From positions 186,001-250,000 of the forward strand of contig CAVWLJ010000010.1 in NCBI GenBank assembly GCA_963755755.1: DNA of 64,000 nucleotides, given 5' to 3'. The position numbers were made by a program, and so were the translations under genes. Every line of letters starts with the position of its first letter. The first letter of the stretch is position 1. Below the pieces are notes generated by a model that worked only from the letters and a program-made list of their open reading frames with translations, was not told the origin of the DNA and did no database searches. Of the stretch, positions 18,466 through 27,387 are shown piece by piece. This DNA comes from DATKNA01 sp963755755. GTDB lineage: Bacteria; Actinomycetota; Actinomycetes; Actinomycetales; Kineosporiaceae.

Positions 18466-18946
18466 CGGCCGCGGTGAGCCGCACGAGGTCGCCCGGCGCC
18501 AGCTCGACGTCGAGGCCCCGGCGGCCTGCGCTGACGAGGACCGTGGGCCACTCGAGCGCGGAGGCGTCCACGACCGTGGGCAGCCGTCGGCGCTGACCGA
18601 GCGGGCTGATCCCCCCGATGACGTAGCCGGTGGCGCGCTCGGCCGCCGCCGGCTCCGCCATCACCGCCCGCTTCCCCGCCACGGCAGCGGCCAGGGCTTT
18701 GAGGTCGAGGCTGCGGTCCACCGGGACGACGGCGACGACGAGCCGGCCGTCGACCTCCGCGAGCAGGGTCTTGAACACCTGCGCCGGGTCGAGCCCGAGC
18801 GCGACGGCGGCCTCCATCCCGAAGGAGAGGCCGCGCTCGCGCGCCGTCGGGTCGTGCTCGTAGGCGCGGACCGTGTGCGGCGCGCCGTCCTTGGCGAGCA
18901 CCTGCGTGGCCGGGGTTCCGCCGGTCGTCCGCTGCTGACGGCTCAA
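18443..18946 (-). CDS. ybaK: YbaK/EbsC-family aminoacyl-tRNA(Pro) deacylase
   Basis: YbaK-family proteins hydrolyse mischarged Cys-tRNA(Pro). The 167-residue product shows family marks: TPATQVLAKDGAPHTVRAYEHD, FGMEAAVALGLDPAQVFKTLLAEV with the conserved Lys, TGYVIGGISPLGQRRRLPTVVD, and a C-terminal VSAGRRGLDVELAPGDLVRL. Its ATG overlaps the stop of the upstream Lon-N protein, so the two form one minus-strand operon. Confidence 0.92.
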   Translation of the reverse strand: MSRQQRTTGGTPATQVLAKDGAPHTVRAYEHDPTARERGLSFGMEAAVALGLDPAQVFKTLLAEVDGRLVVAVVPVDRSLDLKALAAAVAGKRAVMAEPAAAERATGYVIGGISPLGQRRRLPTVVDASALEWPTVLVSAGRRGLDVELAPGDLVRLTAAVTAPVAR

Positions 18947-19602
18947 TTCACGCTCCCGCTCTCGCGGGCGAGGTCCACGGCGGGCAACGACCGGAACGCT
19001 CCGATGAGCGCCGACTCACGGCGCAGCAGCTCGATCTCCGCACGGAGCCGGTCGGAGGTCGTCGGCTGCTCGAGCAGGCCCTGCCGCTCCGGGATGTCGA
19101 GGACGACGGCGGCCGCGACCAGGTAGGAGACGACCTGGGGCTGGTCGGGCAGCTCGGTCACCTCCACGCCGAGCCGTTCCCGGTAGTCCGCGAACCGTTC
19201 GGTCACCCGCGCGGCGAGCGCCCCGACGTCGCCGTCACCGTCCTGTTCGGGCACGAAGTCGACGAAGCCCGTGTGGTACGGGGTGCCGGCCTCCTCGTCC
19301 AGCCCGTGCAGCCGGAACCGGGTCTCCCCGACGGTCACCAGGTCGTAGCGGCCGTCCTCGTACGGCGTCACCTCACGCAGCTCGGCCGTGCAGCCCATGG
19401 CGTACAGGGCGCGGACGCCGTCCGTGCCGACCTCACGCCCCGACCGGATCGCCACCACGCCGAACCGCCGCTCCGCGCCCTCGGGTAGCTCGAGCAGGGC
19501 CTGGACGAGGATCCGGTAGCGCGGTTCGAAGACGTGCAGCGGCAGCACCAGCCCCGGGACGAGGACCGTGCTCAGCGGGAACAGGGGTAGCCGCGTCGCC
19601 AC
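18943..19602 (-). CDS. Lon N-terminal (LAN/PUA-like) domain protein
   Basis: This 219-residue stand-alone Lon substrate-binding domain begins ATRLPLFPLSTVLVPGLVLPLHVFEPRY, the canonical start of the LON superfamily, and continues with GVVAIRSGREVG and DGRYDLVTVGETRFRL. No ATPase or protease part is present. Such proteins are common in actinobacteria and of unknown role. A TAGTCT hexamer lies six bases before the GTG start, suggesting a leaderless transcript. Confidence 0.85.
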   Translation of the reverse strand: MATRLPLFPLSTVLVPGLVLPLHVFEPRYRILVQALLELPEGAERRFGVVAIRSGREVGTDGVRALYAMGCTAELREVTPYEDGRYDLVTVGETRFRLHGLDEEAGTPYHTGFVDFVPEQDGDGDVGALAARVTERFADYRERLGVEVTELPDQPQVVSYLVAAAVVLDIPERQGLLEQPTTSDRLRAEIELLRRESALIGAFRSLPAVDLARESGSVN

Positions 19603-19676
19603 GGGCAGAGACTAGACAGCCCGGTGGTGGCCGCGCGCGCCGGATCGCCGTGGCGGCGCGCGGGGAGGGCGGTGCC

Positions 19677-19689
19677 TAGACTCGACGGG
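19677..19689 (+). promoter_or_regulatory. Leaderless-type promoter of hisD
   Basis: TAGACT at 19677-19682 ends seven bases before the GTG. The opposite strand has TAGTCT six bases before the divergent Lon-N gene start, so the short gap holds two back-to-back leaderless promoters. Confidence 0.5.
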
Positions 19690-21024
19690 GTGATCCGACG
19701 ACTCGACCTGCGCGGCCGGCCCCTGCGCTCGCGCGCGCTGCGCGGCGTGGTCCCGCGCGCCGCCCTCGACGTCGAACACGCTGTCGAGCGCGTCCGCCCG
19801 ATCTGTGAGGACGTCCGGACCCGCGGGGTCGAGGCGCTGCTCGACCTCACCGAGCGGTTCGACGGCGTCCGCCCCGCGGACATCCGGGTGCCGGTCGACG
19901 CCCTGCACCGCGCGCTCGCGGCGCTCGACCCCGACGTCCGCGCCGGCCTCGAGGAGTCGATCCGCCGCGCGCGCCTGGTGCACCGCGAGCAGGTGCCGAC
20001 CGGCTTCACGACCAGGGTGGTGCCCGGCGGGACCGTGACCCAGCGCTGGGTCCCGGTCGGCCGGGTGGGTCTGTACGTGCCGGGCGGCCTCGCCGTGTAC
20101 CCGAGCAGTGTCGTCATGAACGTCGTGCCCGCCCAGGAGGCCGGCGTCGGCTCGGTCGCCGTGACGAGCCCGGCGCAACGGGAGAACCCGCCGCGGTTCG
20201 TAGGCCTGCCCAACCCGACGATCCTCGCCGCGTGCGCGCTGCTCGGCGTCGACGAGGTGTACGCCGTGGGCGGCGCCCAGGCCGTGGCGATGTTCGCGTA
20301 CGGAGCCCGGGACGCCGAGGGGGAGCTGATCTGCGAACCGGCGGACCTCGTCACCGGCCCCGGCAACATCTACGTGGCCGCGGCCAAGCGCCTGCTCAAG
20401 GGGGTGATCGGCATCGACTCCGAGGCCGGTCCCACCGAGATCGCCGTCCTCGCCGACGACACCGCCGACCCGGTGCACGTCGCCGCCGACCTCGTGAGCC
20501 AGGCCGAGCACGACCCGATGGCCGCGGCCGTCCTCGTCACCCCCAGCGAGCCGCTCGCGCAGGCCGTCGAGGCCGAGCTTGCCCGCCGCGTCCCCCGCAC
20601 CAAGCACGCGGAGCGGATCGCGACCGCGCTCGCCGGTCCGCAGTCGGCGGTCATCCTCGTCGACGACCTCGACGCCGCGCTCGCCGTCGTCGACGCCTAC
20701 GCCGCCGAGCACCTGGAGATCCAGACCCGGGACGCCGCAGCCATCGCCGCGCGCGTCACCAACGCCGGGGCCGTCTTCGTCGGGCCGTGGTCGCCGGTGA
20801 GCCTCGGCGACTACTGTGCCGGGTCCAACCACGTGCTGCCCACCGGCGGGTGCGCCTGCTTCTCCAGCGGTCTGGGCGTGCACACGTTCGTTCGGAGCGT
20901 GCAGGTGATCGAGTACGGCGAGGAGGCCCTGCGCGAGGTCGCGCCGCACGTCCTCGCGCTGGCCGCGGCGGAGGACCTGCCTGCGCACGGCGAGGCGGTC
21001 AGCGCCCGCACCGACCGGAGCTGA
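19690..21024 (+). CDS. hisD: Histidinol dehydrogenase HisD
   Basis: HisD oxidises L-histidinol to L-histidine in two NAD-dependent steps with zinc. The 444-residue product carries the family motifs VGRVGLYVPGGLAVYPSSV, LGVDEVYAVGGAQAVAMFAYG, GPGNIYVAAAKRLLKG, IDSEAGPTEIAVLAD, AEHLEIQT with the catalytic His, and GPWSPVSLGDYCAGSNHVLPTGG. The GTG at 19690 has a TAGACT hexamer ending seven bases before it and no ribosome site, so leaderless translation is likely. It is the first his gene of the region but is separated from hisC by a divergent acyltransferase. Confidence 0.95.
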   Translation: MIRRLDLRGRPLRSRALRGVVPRAALDVEHAVERVRPICEDVRTRGVEALLDLTERFDGVRPADIRVPVDALHRALAALDPDVRAGLEESIRRARLVHREQVPTGFTTRVVPGGTVTQRWVPVGRVGLYVPGGLAVYPSSVVMNVVPAQEAGVGSVAVTSPAQRENPPRFVGLPNPTILAACALLGVDEVYAVGGAQAVAMFAYGARDAEGELICEPADLVTGPGNIYVAAAKRLLKGVIGIDSEAGPTEIAVLADDTADPVHVAADLVSQAEHDPMAAAVLVTPSEPLAQAVEAELARRVPRTKHAERIATALAGPQSAVILVDDLDAALAVVDAYAAEHLEIQTRDAAAIAARVTNAGAVFVGPWSPVSLGDYCAGSNHVLPTGGCACFSSGLGVHTFVRSVQVIEYGEEALREVAPHVLALAAAEDLPAHGEAVSARTDRS

Positions 21025-21032
21025 CGCGTCCC

Positions 21033-23652
21033 TCACTCCGTGCCGGGCGCGGTGCCCGCCACCAACGGCGCCAGCGCCGCCTGCACCGCCCCGGACACTT
21101 CCCGGGCGAACGTCGCGGTGAGGTGGTGGTCGTCCCGGTAGAGGATCGACCCCTGTGGGCTCACGGTCTGGCAGGGGTCCCCGGGGCAGACCGCGGCGGT
21201 CAGGTCCACGACCGAGGCGCCGCGCGCCGCCAGCACGGACCGCTCGGCGTCGAACACGCTCCGGTCCGGCAGCACGTGCCGCGCCTGGGGGAAGGCGCAC
21301 GCCCGCAGGTCCCTCCGGTGCTGCGGACACGCAGGCCGGGACGTCGAAGCCGGGTCGCGGCACGTCCCGCAGCACCACGACGTTCCGGGCGGACGCGTCC
21401 AGGTGGGCCAGGGTGCGGTCGGCACCCGCGGACCACACCGGGGCAGCCGCGGTCCGGTCGAGCAGCTCGCCCTTCGGGTCCAGGAGCTCGCCGAGGTAGG
21501 AGATGCTCCGGCCGACGACGACGAGGTCCACCCGGGGCAGCGCGTCGATGCGTGCGAGCGCGGAACGCCGCCAGTCGTCGCACTCGGTGTAGGCCCGGTG
21601 GTACGCGGTGAGGAACTCCGGCACGTCCGCGTACCCGCAGCCCGACTTCGCCCAGAACCAGAGCTGCCAGTGGTTCCGCCGGGCGACGGTGTCCAGGGCC
21701 GGGAACCAGGCGTCGGCGTGCGAGTCGCCGAACAGGACGACCACCTTCGTGCCGGCGGCGTCGCCGAAGCGGCAGCCGGCCGGGGCGGTGCGCGGCCCGA
21801 AGCCGGCGAAGCAGTCGCGGGTGGCTGCGACGTCCGCGCGGGCCTGCGCGGGTGTCATGGTCAGCGCGCCGGGCAGCGCGACGGCGGGGCGCGAGGAGCG
21901 GGAGGCCGGGGTCGACCGGGCCGGCACGGGGCCGGGGTGCCGCACTGGTCGTCGGCGCCCCGGCCGCCGTCGTGGGCGGGGCGACGGCGGGTTCGCGATC
22001 GGGGAGGGCGAGGACGGCCAGCGCGACCGTGGCGCGCCACGAGGACGGCCCCGGCGGGGAGCGAACGTCGCAGCGCGGGGCGGAGCCAGCGCACGTTCCG
22101 GGCCGGTTCCTCGACGAAGCGGAACGTCAGTGCGGCCAGCCCGAGGGAGACCAGCACCGCCGCCAGACGGATGCCCACCGGGAGGTCCGGCGCCGGCAGG
22201 TCGTCCTCCGCGGGTGCGCCCCAGATCTGGCGTGCCACCAGGAGACAGGGCCAGTGCCACAGGTACCAGCTGAACGAGAGCCGTCCGAGGGTGGCGAGCG
22301 GCCGGCGGCTGAGCAGCGCGGCCGCGCCCCGCTGCGTGCGCGCGCCGGCGGCGACGAGGGCTCCGGCGCCCGCGACCGGCACGAGCAGGACGATCCCCGG
22401 CACGAGCGTCCCCTCGCCGAGCAGCACGGCCGATCCCAGCACGGCGGCGAGCCCCAGCCAGCCCGCGACCGCGGCCTGTGTCTCGCTCAGGCGGTGCAGG
22501 TGCGGGCGGCCGAGCGCGACCGCGGCACCCAGCCCCAGTTCCCAGGCGCGGGTGTGCGTGCCGAAGTACGCCCACGGCCCGGCTGACGCCGTCGTCGCCG
22601 CGCGACAGCGCCAGCGACACGAGGGCGAGCGGCGCAAGAGTGGCCCACAGCCGCCGGTCGGTGTCCCGGGGAGCTGGACGCCGCGCCCGCCGGGCCGCCC
22701 GCCGCCGGCCGGCCACGAGCAGCACCAGCGCCGGCCACACGAGGTAGAACTGCTCCTCCACCGAGAGGGACCAGTAGTGCAGGACGTAGCTGCTGCCCGG
22801 CGCCGCGAAGTAGTCCGTCGACAGCTCGGCGAAATGCCAGTTGGAGACGAAGAGCGCCGCACTGCGGACGTCGACGGCGAGGGCCGGGCGGTCCAGCTCG
22901 GGCAGGACGACGGCGCCGGCGAGCGCGGTGACGACGAGGACGAGGCAGGCGGCGGGCAGGATCCGCCGGGCCCGGCGCGCGTAGAAGTCGGTCAGCGAGA
23001 TGCTGCCCGTGCTCCGGACCTCGTCCACCAGCAGGCTGGTGATGAGGAACCCGGAGATGACGAAGAAGACGTCGACGCCGACGAACCCGCCGGGCAGCGG
23101 GCCGAGACGGGCGTGGAAGGCGACGACGAGCACGACGGCGACCGCGCGCAGGCCTTCGACGTCCGGCCGGAACGCCACGCGCGGCCGCGGCACCGCGCCG
23201 TGCTCACTCCGGCGACGCTCCCGGGGGACGGGGACGGGGACGGGGACGGGGACGGGGACGGGGACGGGGACGAGGGCGGGTGGCGGCGGCGGGGGAGCGG
23301 CGGTCGCCTGGCGCAGGGAGCGCCGCGACGGCAGCGGTGGCAGCGGTGGCAGGGGAGCGGCGGTCGCCTGGCGCAGGGAACGCCGCGACGGCAGCGGTGG
23401 CAGCGGTGGCGGGGGAGGGGCGGTCGCCTCGCGCAGGGAGCGGCGCGAGGGCAGCGCCGGCAGGCCGACCGCCGGCGACTCCGGAGCGGGTGCGGGTGCG
23501 GCCTCGGTCGCCTGGCGCAGGGAGCGGCGCGAGGGCAGCGCAGGCAGGCCGACCGCCGGCGACTCCGGAGCGGGTGCGGCCTCGGCCGCCTGGCGCGCCC
23601 GGGCTTCGCGGCGCGTCCGAGGTGCGTCACCGAGACCGGTGGTCTGCACCAT
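21033..23652 (-). CDS. OafA-type membrane acyltransferase with SGNH domain, frameshifted
   Basis: This large surface-polysaccharide O-acyltransferase has three parts. The N-terminal head of about 150 residues is low in complexity, with four PSRRSLRQAT/EAT units and a Val-Pro run. An acyltransferase-3 membrane domain begins RPDVEGLRAVAVVLVVAFHA and contains VGVDVFFVISGFLIT, YWSLSVEEQFYLVWP and FSWYLWHWPCLLV. A C-terminal SGNH esterase-like domain has VVLFGDSHADAWFPAL and the DDHHLT catalytic pair. The frame breaks near 22587, in 21930-22060 and near 21325, all correctable by small indels. It probably adds acetyl or similar groups to cell-wall sugars. It is the only non-histidine gene between hisD and hisC. 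Confidence 0.82.
23221..23275 (-). repeat. GGGGAC hexanucleotide microsatellite inside the acyltransferase gene
   Basis: About eight or nine GGGGAC units run in tandem and encode an alternating Val-Pro run on the minus strand. Repeats of six bases keep the frame, so copy-number changes alter only the length of the linker. Confidence 0.85.
23280..23600 (-). repeat. PSRRSLRQAT protein repeats
   Basis: Four imperfect copies of a unit ending CTGGCGCAGGGAGCGnCGCG on the plus strand (about 23310, 23370, 23430 and 23515; a further copy at 23515-23600) encode PLPSRRSLR(Q/E)AT followed by Ala/Pro spacers. They form the cytoplasmic head of the acyltransferase. Confidence 0.75.
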
Positions 23653-23726
23653 GGTCCGGAACTCTGCCAGAGCCGGAGCCGCGGCGCTTGACCACCGCGA
23701 CGACACCACTCTTCTACACTCGGCCG

Positions 23727-24860
23727 GTGACCGCTCCGACCGAAGGGCGCCTGCGCGCGCGCCTTCCGCTGCGCCCTGAGCTGCAGGGCGGCGTTCCGTA
23801 CGGCGCGCCGCAGCTCGACGTCCCGGTCCGGCTCAACACGAACGAGAACACCCATCCGGTGCCGCCCGAGGTCGCGGACGCCGTCGTCGCCGCCGTGGCC
23901 GCCGTGGCCGGCCGGCTGAACCGGTACCCCGACCGCGAGTTCACAGGGCTGCGCACCGACCTCGCGGCCCACCTCGGTCACGGCCTGGCGCCGGAGCAGA
24001 TCTGGGCCGGCAACGGCAGCAACGAGGTGCTGCAGCACGTCCTGCAGGCGTTCGGCGGTCCGGGCCGGACGGCGATGAGCTTCACGCCGACCTACGCCAT
24101 GTACCCGCTCTACTGCCGGGGCACGAACACCGGCTGGGTCGACGGCCTGCGCGGCGCGCTCGCGGCCGGGGGCGATCCCTTCACCCTGACGCCGGAGGCC
24201 GCCGCCGAGCAGGTCCGCCGCGCCCGGCCGGACGTCGTCTTCCTGGCGAGCCCGAACAACCCGACCGGGACGGCGCTCGACCTCGCCGTCGTCGAGGCCG
24301 TGCACGACGCCACCGACGGCGTGGTCGTCGTCGACGAGGCCTACGCCGAGTTCGCGCGTCCCGGCACGCCCAGCGCGCTGACCCTTCTGCCCGGGCGCGA
24401 GCGCCTGGCCGTGAGCCGGACGATGAGCAAGGCCTTCGCCTTCGCCGGCGTGCGGCTCGGGTACCTCGCGGCGGACCCGGAGTTCTGCGACGCACTGCGG
24501 CTGGTCCGTCTGCCGTACCACCTGTCCGTGCTCACCCAGGCGGCGGCGCGGGCGGCGCTCGCGCACCGGTCAGTCCTGCTGGCGACGGTTCGCTCGATCA
24601 TCGAGCAGCGCGACAGGATCGTCCGCGAGCTCGCGGCGCTCGGCGCCGTCCCCGTGCCGAGCGACGCGAACTTCGTGCTCTTCGGCGGCCTGCGGAACGC
24701 CCGCGCGGGGTGGGAGGCGCTGCTCGAGCGCGGCGTGCTCGTCCGCGACGTCGGGCTCGCCGGGCATCTGCGGGTGACGGCCGGGACGCCGGAGGAGACC
24801 AGCGCCTTCCTGGAGGCCGCCGCCGACGTCCTGCCGCCGCTGCTGGAGGGTGCACGATGA
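23727..24860 (+). CDS. hisC: Histidinol-phosphate aminotransferase HisC
   Basis: This PLP-dependent class I/II aminotransferase converts imidazole-acetol phosphate to histidinol phosphate. The 377-residue product has VRLNTNENTHPVPPEV at the start, LNRYPDREF, WAGNGSNEVLQHVLQAFGGPG, FLASPNNPTGTAL, VVVDEAYAEF and the PLP lysine in SRTMSKAFAFAGVRLGYL. A TACACT hexamer lies six bases before the GTG start, so the mRNA is probably leaderless. The stop overlaps the ATG of hisB. Confidence 0.95.
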   Translation: MTAPTEGRLRARLPLRPELQGGVPYGAPQLDVPVRLNTNENTHPVPPEVADAVVAAVAAVAGRLNRYPDREFTGLRTDLAAHLGHGLAPEQIWAGNGSNEVLQHVLQAFGGPGRTAMSFTPTYAMYPLYCRGTNTGWVDGLRGALAAGGDPFTLTPEAAAEQVRRARPDVVFLASPNNPTGTALDLAVVEAVHDATDGVVVVDEAYAEFARPGTPSALTLLPGRERLAVSRTMSKAFAFAGVRLGYLAADPEFCDALRLVRLPYHLSVLTQAAARAALAHRSVLLATVRSIIEQRDRIVRELAALGAVPVPSDANFVLFGGLRNARAGWEALLERGVLVRDVGLAGHLRVTAGTPEETSAFLEAAADVLPPLLEGAR

Positions 24861-25459
24861 GCCGCTCCGCGCGCGTCGTCCGCACGACCTCCGAGTCCGA
24901 CGTCACGGTCGAGCTGGACCTCGACGGCACCGGACGCTCGACCGTTGCCACCGGCGTCCGGTTCTTCGACCACATGCTCGGCAGCCTCGCCAAGCACGCC
25001 CTCCTCGACCTCGACGTGCAGGCGAAAGGGGACGTCGACGTCGACGCGCACCACACCGTGGAGGACGTCGCCATCGTGCTCGGCCAGGCGCTGCGGGAGG
25101 CCCTGGGCGACAAGGCCGGCATCCGGCGGTTCGGCGACGCGCTCGTGCCGCTCGACGAGTGCCTCGTGCAGGCCGCGGTCGACGTGTCCGGCCGGCCGTT
25201 CTGCGTACACACCGGTGAGCCGCCGGGTCAGGAGCACGTGGTCATCGGCGGCGCCTACGTGGGGTCGCTCACCCGGCACGTCTTCGAGACGCTGGCGCAC
25301 ACGGCCGGGATCGCCCTGCACGTCCGGGTGCTCTCCGGCCGGGACCCGCACCACGTCGTCGAGGCCCAGTTCAAGGCCGTGGCCCGGGCGCTGCGTGCCG
25401 CCGTCGAGCTCGACCCCCGCACCGGCGGCGCCATCCCCAGCACCAAGGGCGCGCTGTGA
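24857..25459 (+). CDS. hisB: Imidazoleglycerol-phosphate dehydratase HisB
   Basis: HisB dehydrates imidazole glycerol phosphate; it needs manganese. At 200 residues it is the stand-alone dehydratase without the phosphatase domain. The paired His-rich motifs are present: GVRFFDHMLGSLAKHA, DAHHTVEDVAI, HVFETLAHTAGIALHV and DPHHVVEAQFKAVARAL. It overlaps hisC by four bases and is translationally coupled to it. Confidence 0.96.
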   Translation: MSRSARVVRTTSESDVTVELDLDGTGRSTVATGVRFFDHMLGSLAKHALLDLDVQAKGDVDVDAHHTVEDVAIVLGQALREALGDKAGIRRFGDALVPLDECLVQAAVDVSGRPFCVHTGEPPGQEHVVIGGAYVGSLTRHVFETLAHTAGIALHVRVLSGRDPHHVVEAQFKAVARALRAAVELDPRTGGAIPSTKGAL

Positions 25460-25469
25460 CCCGCTTCAG

Positions 25470-25489
25470 CTGATCATGCAATCAGCGTC
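25470..25489 (+). repeat. TGATCATGCAATC dispersed repeat, copy 1
   Basis: CTGATCATGCAATCAGCGTC lies 10 bases after the hisB stop. The same core occurs at 28701 and 45634. Here it has no inverted partner. Confidence 0.75.
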
Positions 25490-25516
25490 GACAAGAAGAG
25501 AGCCGGTGCACGCAGC

Positions 25517-25864
25517 GTGAGCAAGGAGCGGGCGCGGCGGCGGGCCGAGCGGGAGGCGGCTGCCGCGCTGCGGGCGGCCCGGCAGGCGCGCCGCGACCGC
25601 TGGCGTCAGCTCAGCGGCCTGGACCGGGTCCGGCGGCTCCGCGCCGGCCGGACTCCGGCCGCCGGCAGGCGCCCCGTCTCCTCCGCCCTGGGGCGGCAGC
25701 GAGCGCGGCAGAACGGGCTGCTCCTCGCGGTGCTGGTCCCGCTGAACGCCGTCTACTGGCTGCTCCAGCCGTCGTGGCCATGGCGGATCGGAGCGCTCGT
25801 CGCGAGCGCCCTCGCGTGGCCGCTGCTCGTCGTCCTGCTCTTCGACCGACGGGCGTCGCGCTGA
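25517..25864 (+). CDS. Small basic membrane protein
   Basis: The 115-residue protein has a very basic, helical N-terminal half (KERARRRAEREAAAALRAARQARRDRWRQL). Two hydrophobic segments follow near the C-terminus (NGLLLAVLVPLNAVYWLLQ and IGALVASALAWPLLVVLLF). No known function. Small membrane proteins of this type are often found in actinobacterial his clusters next to hisB and hisH. Here the hisH gene expected beside it is absent. Confidence 0.75.
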   Translation: MSKERARRRAEREAAAALRAARQARRDRWRQLSGLDRVRRLRAGRTPAAGRRPVSSALGRQRARQNGLLLAVLVPLNAVYWLLQPSWPWRIGALVASALAWPLLVVLLFDRRASR

Positions 25865-25887
25865 GCGCGCTCGGTACCGTTCGGGGC

Positions 25888-26631
25888 GTGACCGACGCCC
25901 GCCTGCAGCTCCTGCCCGCCGTCGACGTCGCCGGCGGTGTCGCCGTCCGCCTCGTCCAGGGCGAGGCCGGGAGCGAGACGTCGTACGGCGATCCACTCGA
26001 CGCCGCGCTCGCCTGGCAGCGCGCCGGCGCCGAGTGGATCCACCTGGTCGACCTCGACGCCGCCTTCGGGCGCGGCTCCAATCGGGAGCTCCTCGCGCGC
26101 GTGGTGCTCACCCTCGACGTCCGCGTCGAACTCTCCGGCGGCATCCGCGACGACGCGAGCCTGCGGACCGCCCTCGCCACCGGCTGCGCGCGGGTCAACC
26201 TCGGCACCGCCGCCCTCGAGAACCCGGACTGGACGCGCTCGGCCATCGCGGAGTTCGGCGACCGGATCGCCGTCGGCCTCGACGTCCGCGGCACCACGCT
26301 GGCCGCCCGCGGGTGGACCCAGGACGGCGGCGACCTCTGGGAGGCCCTCGCCCGCCTGGACGCCGACGGCTGCGCCCGCTACGTCGTCACCGACGTGGTC
26401 AAGGACGGCATGCTCCGCGGCCCCAACGTGGAGCTGCTCCGCGAGGTCTGCCGCCGGACCGACCGGCCGGTGGTCGCGAGCGGCGGCGTCTCCGGCCTCG
26501 CCGACCTCGAGGCCCTGCGGGAGCTGGTGCCGGACGGCGTCGAGGGCGCCATCGTCGGCAAGGCGCTCTACGCCGGTGCCTTCACGCTGGAGCAGGCGCT
26601 CGACGTCGCGGGCCGGCCCGTCGCGCCGTGA
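25888..26631 (+). CDS. hisA: HisA/PriA phosphoribosyl isomerase
   Basis: This TIM-barrel isomerase converts ProFAR to PRFAR in histidine synthesis. In actinobacteria the orthologue is usually the bifunctional PriA that also replaces TrpF. The 247-residue product has the catalytic Asp in LLPAVDVAGGVAVRL and the second in VVTDVVKDGMLRGPN. Phosphate-binding turns SGGIRDD and ASGGVSGLADL are also present. A TACCGT hexamer ends seven bases before the GTG start. Bifunctionality cannot be told by eye. Confidence 0.93.
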   Translation: MTDARLQLLPAVDVAGGVAVRLVQGEAGSETSYGDPLDAALAWQRAGAEWIHLVDLDAAFGRGSNRELLARVVLTLDVRVELSGGIRDDASLRTALATGCARVNLGTAALENPDWTRSAIAEFGDRIAVGLDVRGTTLAARGWTQDGGDLWEALARLDADGCARYVVTDVVKDGMLRGPNVELLREVCRRTDRPVVASGGVSGLADLEALRELVPDGVEGAIVGKALYAGAFTLEQALDVAGRPVAP

Positions 26632-27353
26632 GCGGACCCGCCGACTCCGCCGGCGTCCCCTGGGCGGGGCGCACCCTGACCCCGCAGCCGTTCGCGGGGG
26701 ACGACGGCTCCGCCGACCCCGCCCTGGCGGCGGCCCTGGACGCCGGCAGCGAGCCGGCGCTCGCCGCGGCCCTGCTCACCGCCCGCGTCCTGGTCGCGGT
26801 CGTGGCGGTGCTGGGGGAGGAGCCGGCGCGGGGTCCGAGCGGCCTGCCGGCCGACAAGGACGCGGACATGGCGGTCGCGACCCTCATCGGCCGTGACGGC
26901 CGCCGGGCCCTGCCGGTCTTCAGCTCCCTGGCCACCTTGACCGCCTGGGACGCCGACGCGCGCCCGGTCCCCGCCGAAGGGCCCCGGGCCGCGCTCTCCG
27001 CGGTCGCGGACGAGTGCGACGCGCTCGTCGTCGACGCCGCCGGGCCGCGGGTCGCCGTGGTCCGGCGCCCCGTCCTGTGGGCGCTGGCGCAGGGACGGCT
27101 CTGGCTGCCGCCCGCCGAGGATCCCGAGGTGCAGGCCGCCGTGGCGCAGGCGGTGCACCCGCTGGGCCTGGCCGCGTCGTGCGCACCCGGCGGCCGGGGA
27201 GACCTCGCCGTCCGGCTCGGCGTCCGCCCCGGCCTGGACGCCGAGCAGCTGTCCGCCCTGCTCGGCGAGGTGCAGACCCGGCTGGCGGCGTCCCCGGTCC
27301 TGGCCGAGCGGGTCGAGGGGCTCGAGCTCGAGGTGACCACGGAAAAGGCTTAG
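26628..27353 (+). CDS. SseB-family protein
   Basis: The 241-residue protein matches the SseB-like family found after priA in actinobacteria. It has an N-terminal Ala-rich region, ADKDADMAVATLIGRDGRRALPVFSSLATLTAW (the SseB core), and a C-terminal EQLSALLGEVQTRLAASPVLAERVEGLELEVT. Function is unknown. The GTG start overlaps the hisA stop by three bases. Confidence 0.85.
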   Translation: MSGPADSAGVPWAGRTLTPQPFAGDDGSADPALAAALDAGSEPALAAALLTARVLVAVVAVLGEEPARGPSGLPADKDADMAVATLIGRDGRRALPVFSSLATLTAWDADARPVPAEGPRAALSAVADECDALVVDAAGPRVAVVRRPVLWALAQGRLWLPPAEDPEVQAAVAQAVHPLGLAASCAPGGRGDLAVRLGVRPGLDAEQLSALLGEVQTRLAASPVLAERVEGLELEVTTEKA

Positions 27354-27387
27354 GAATTCATGGGATGACTCTGGCATTGTCGAGGTC

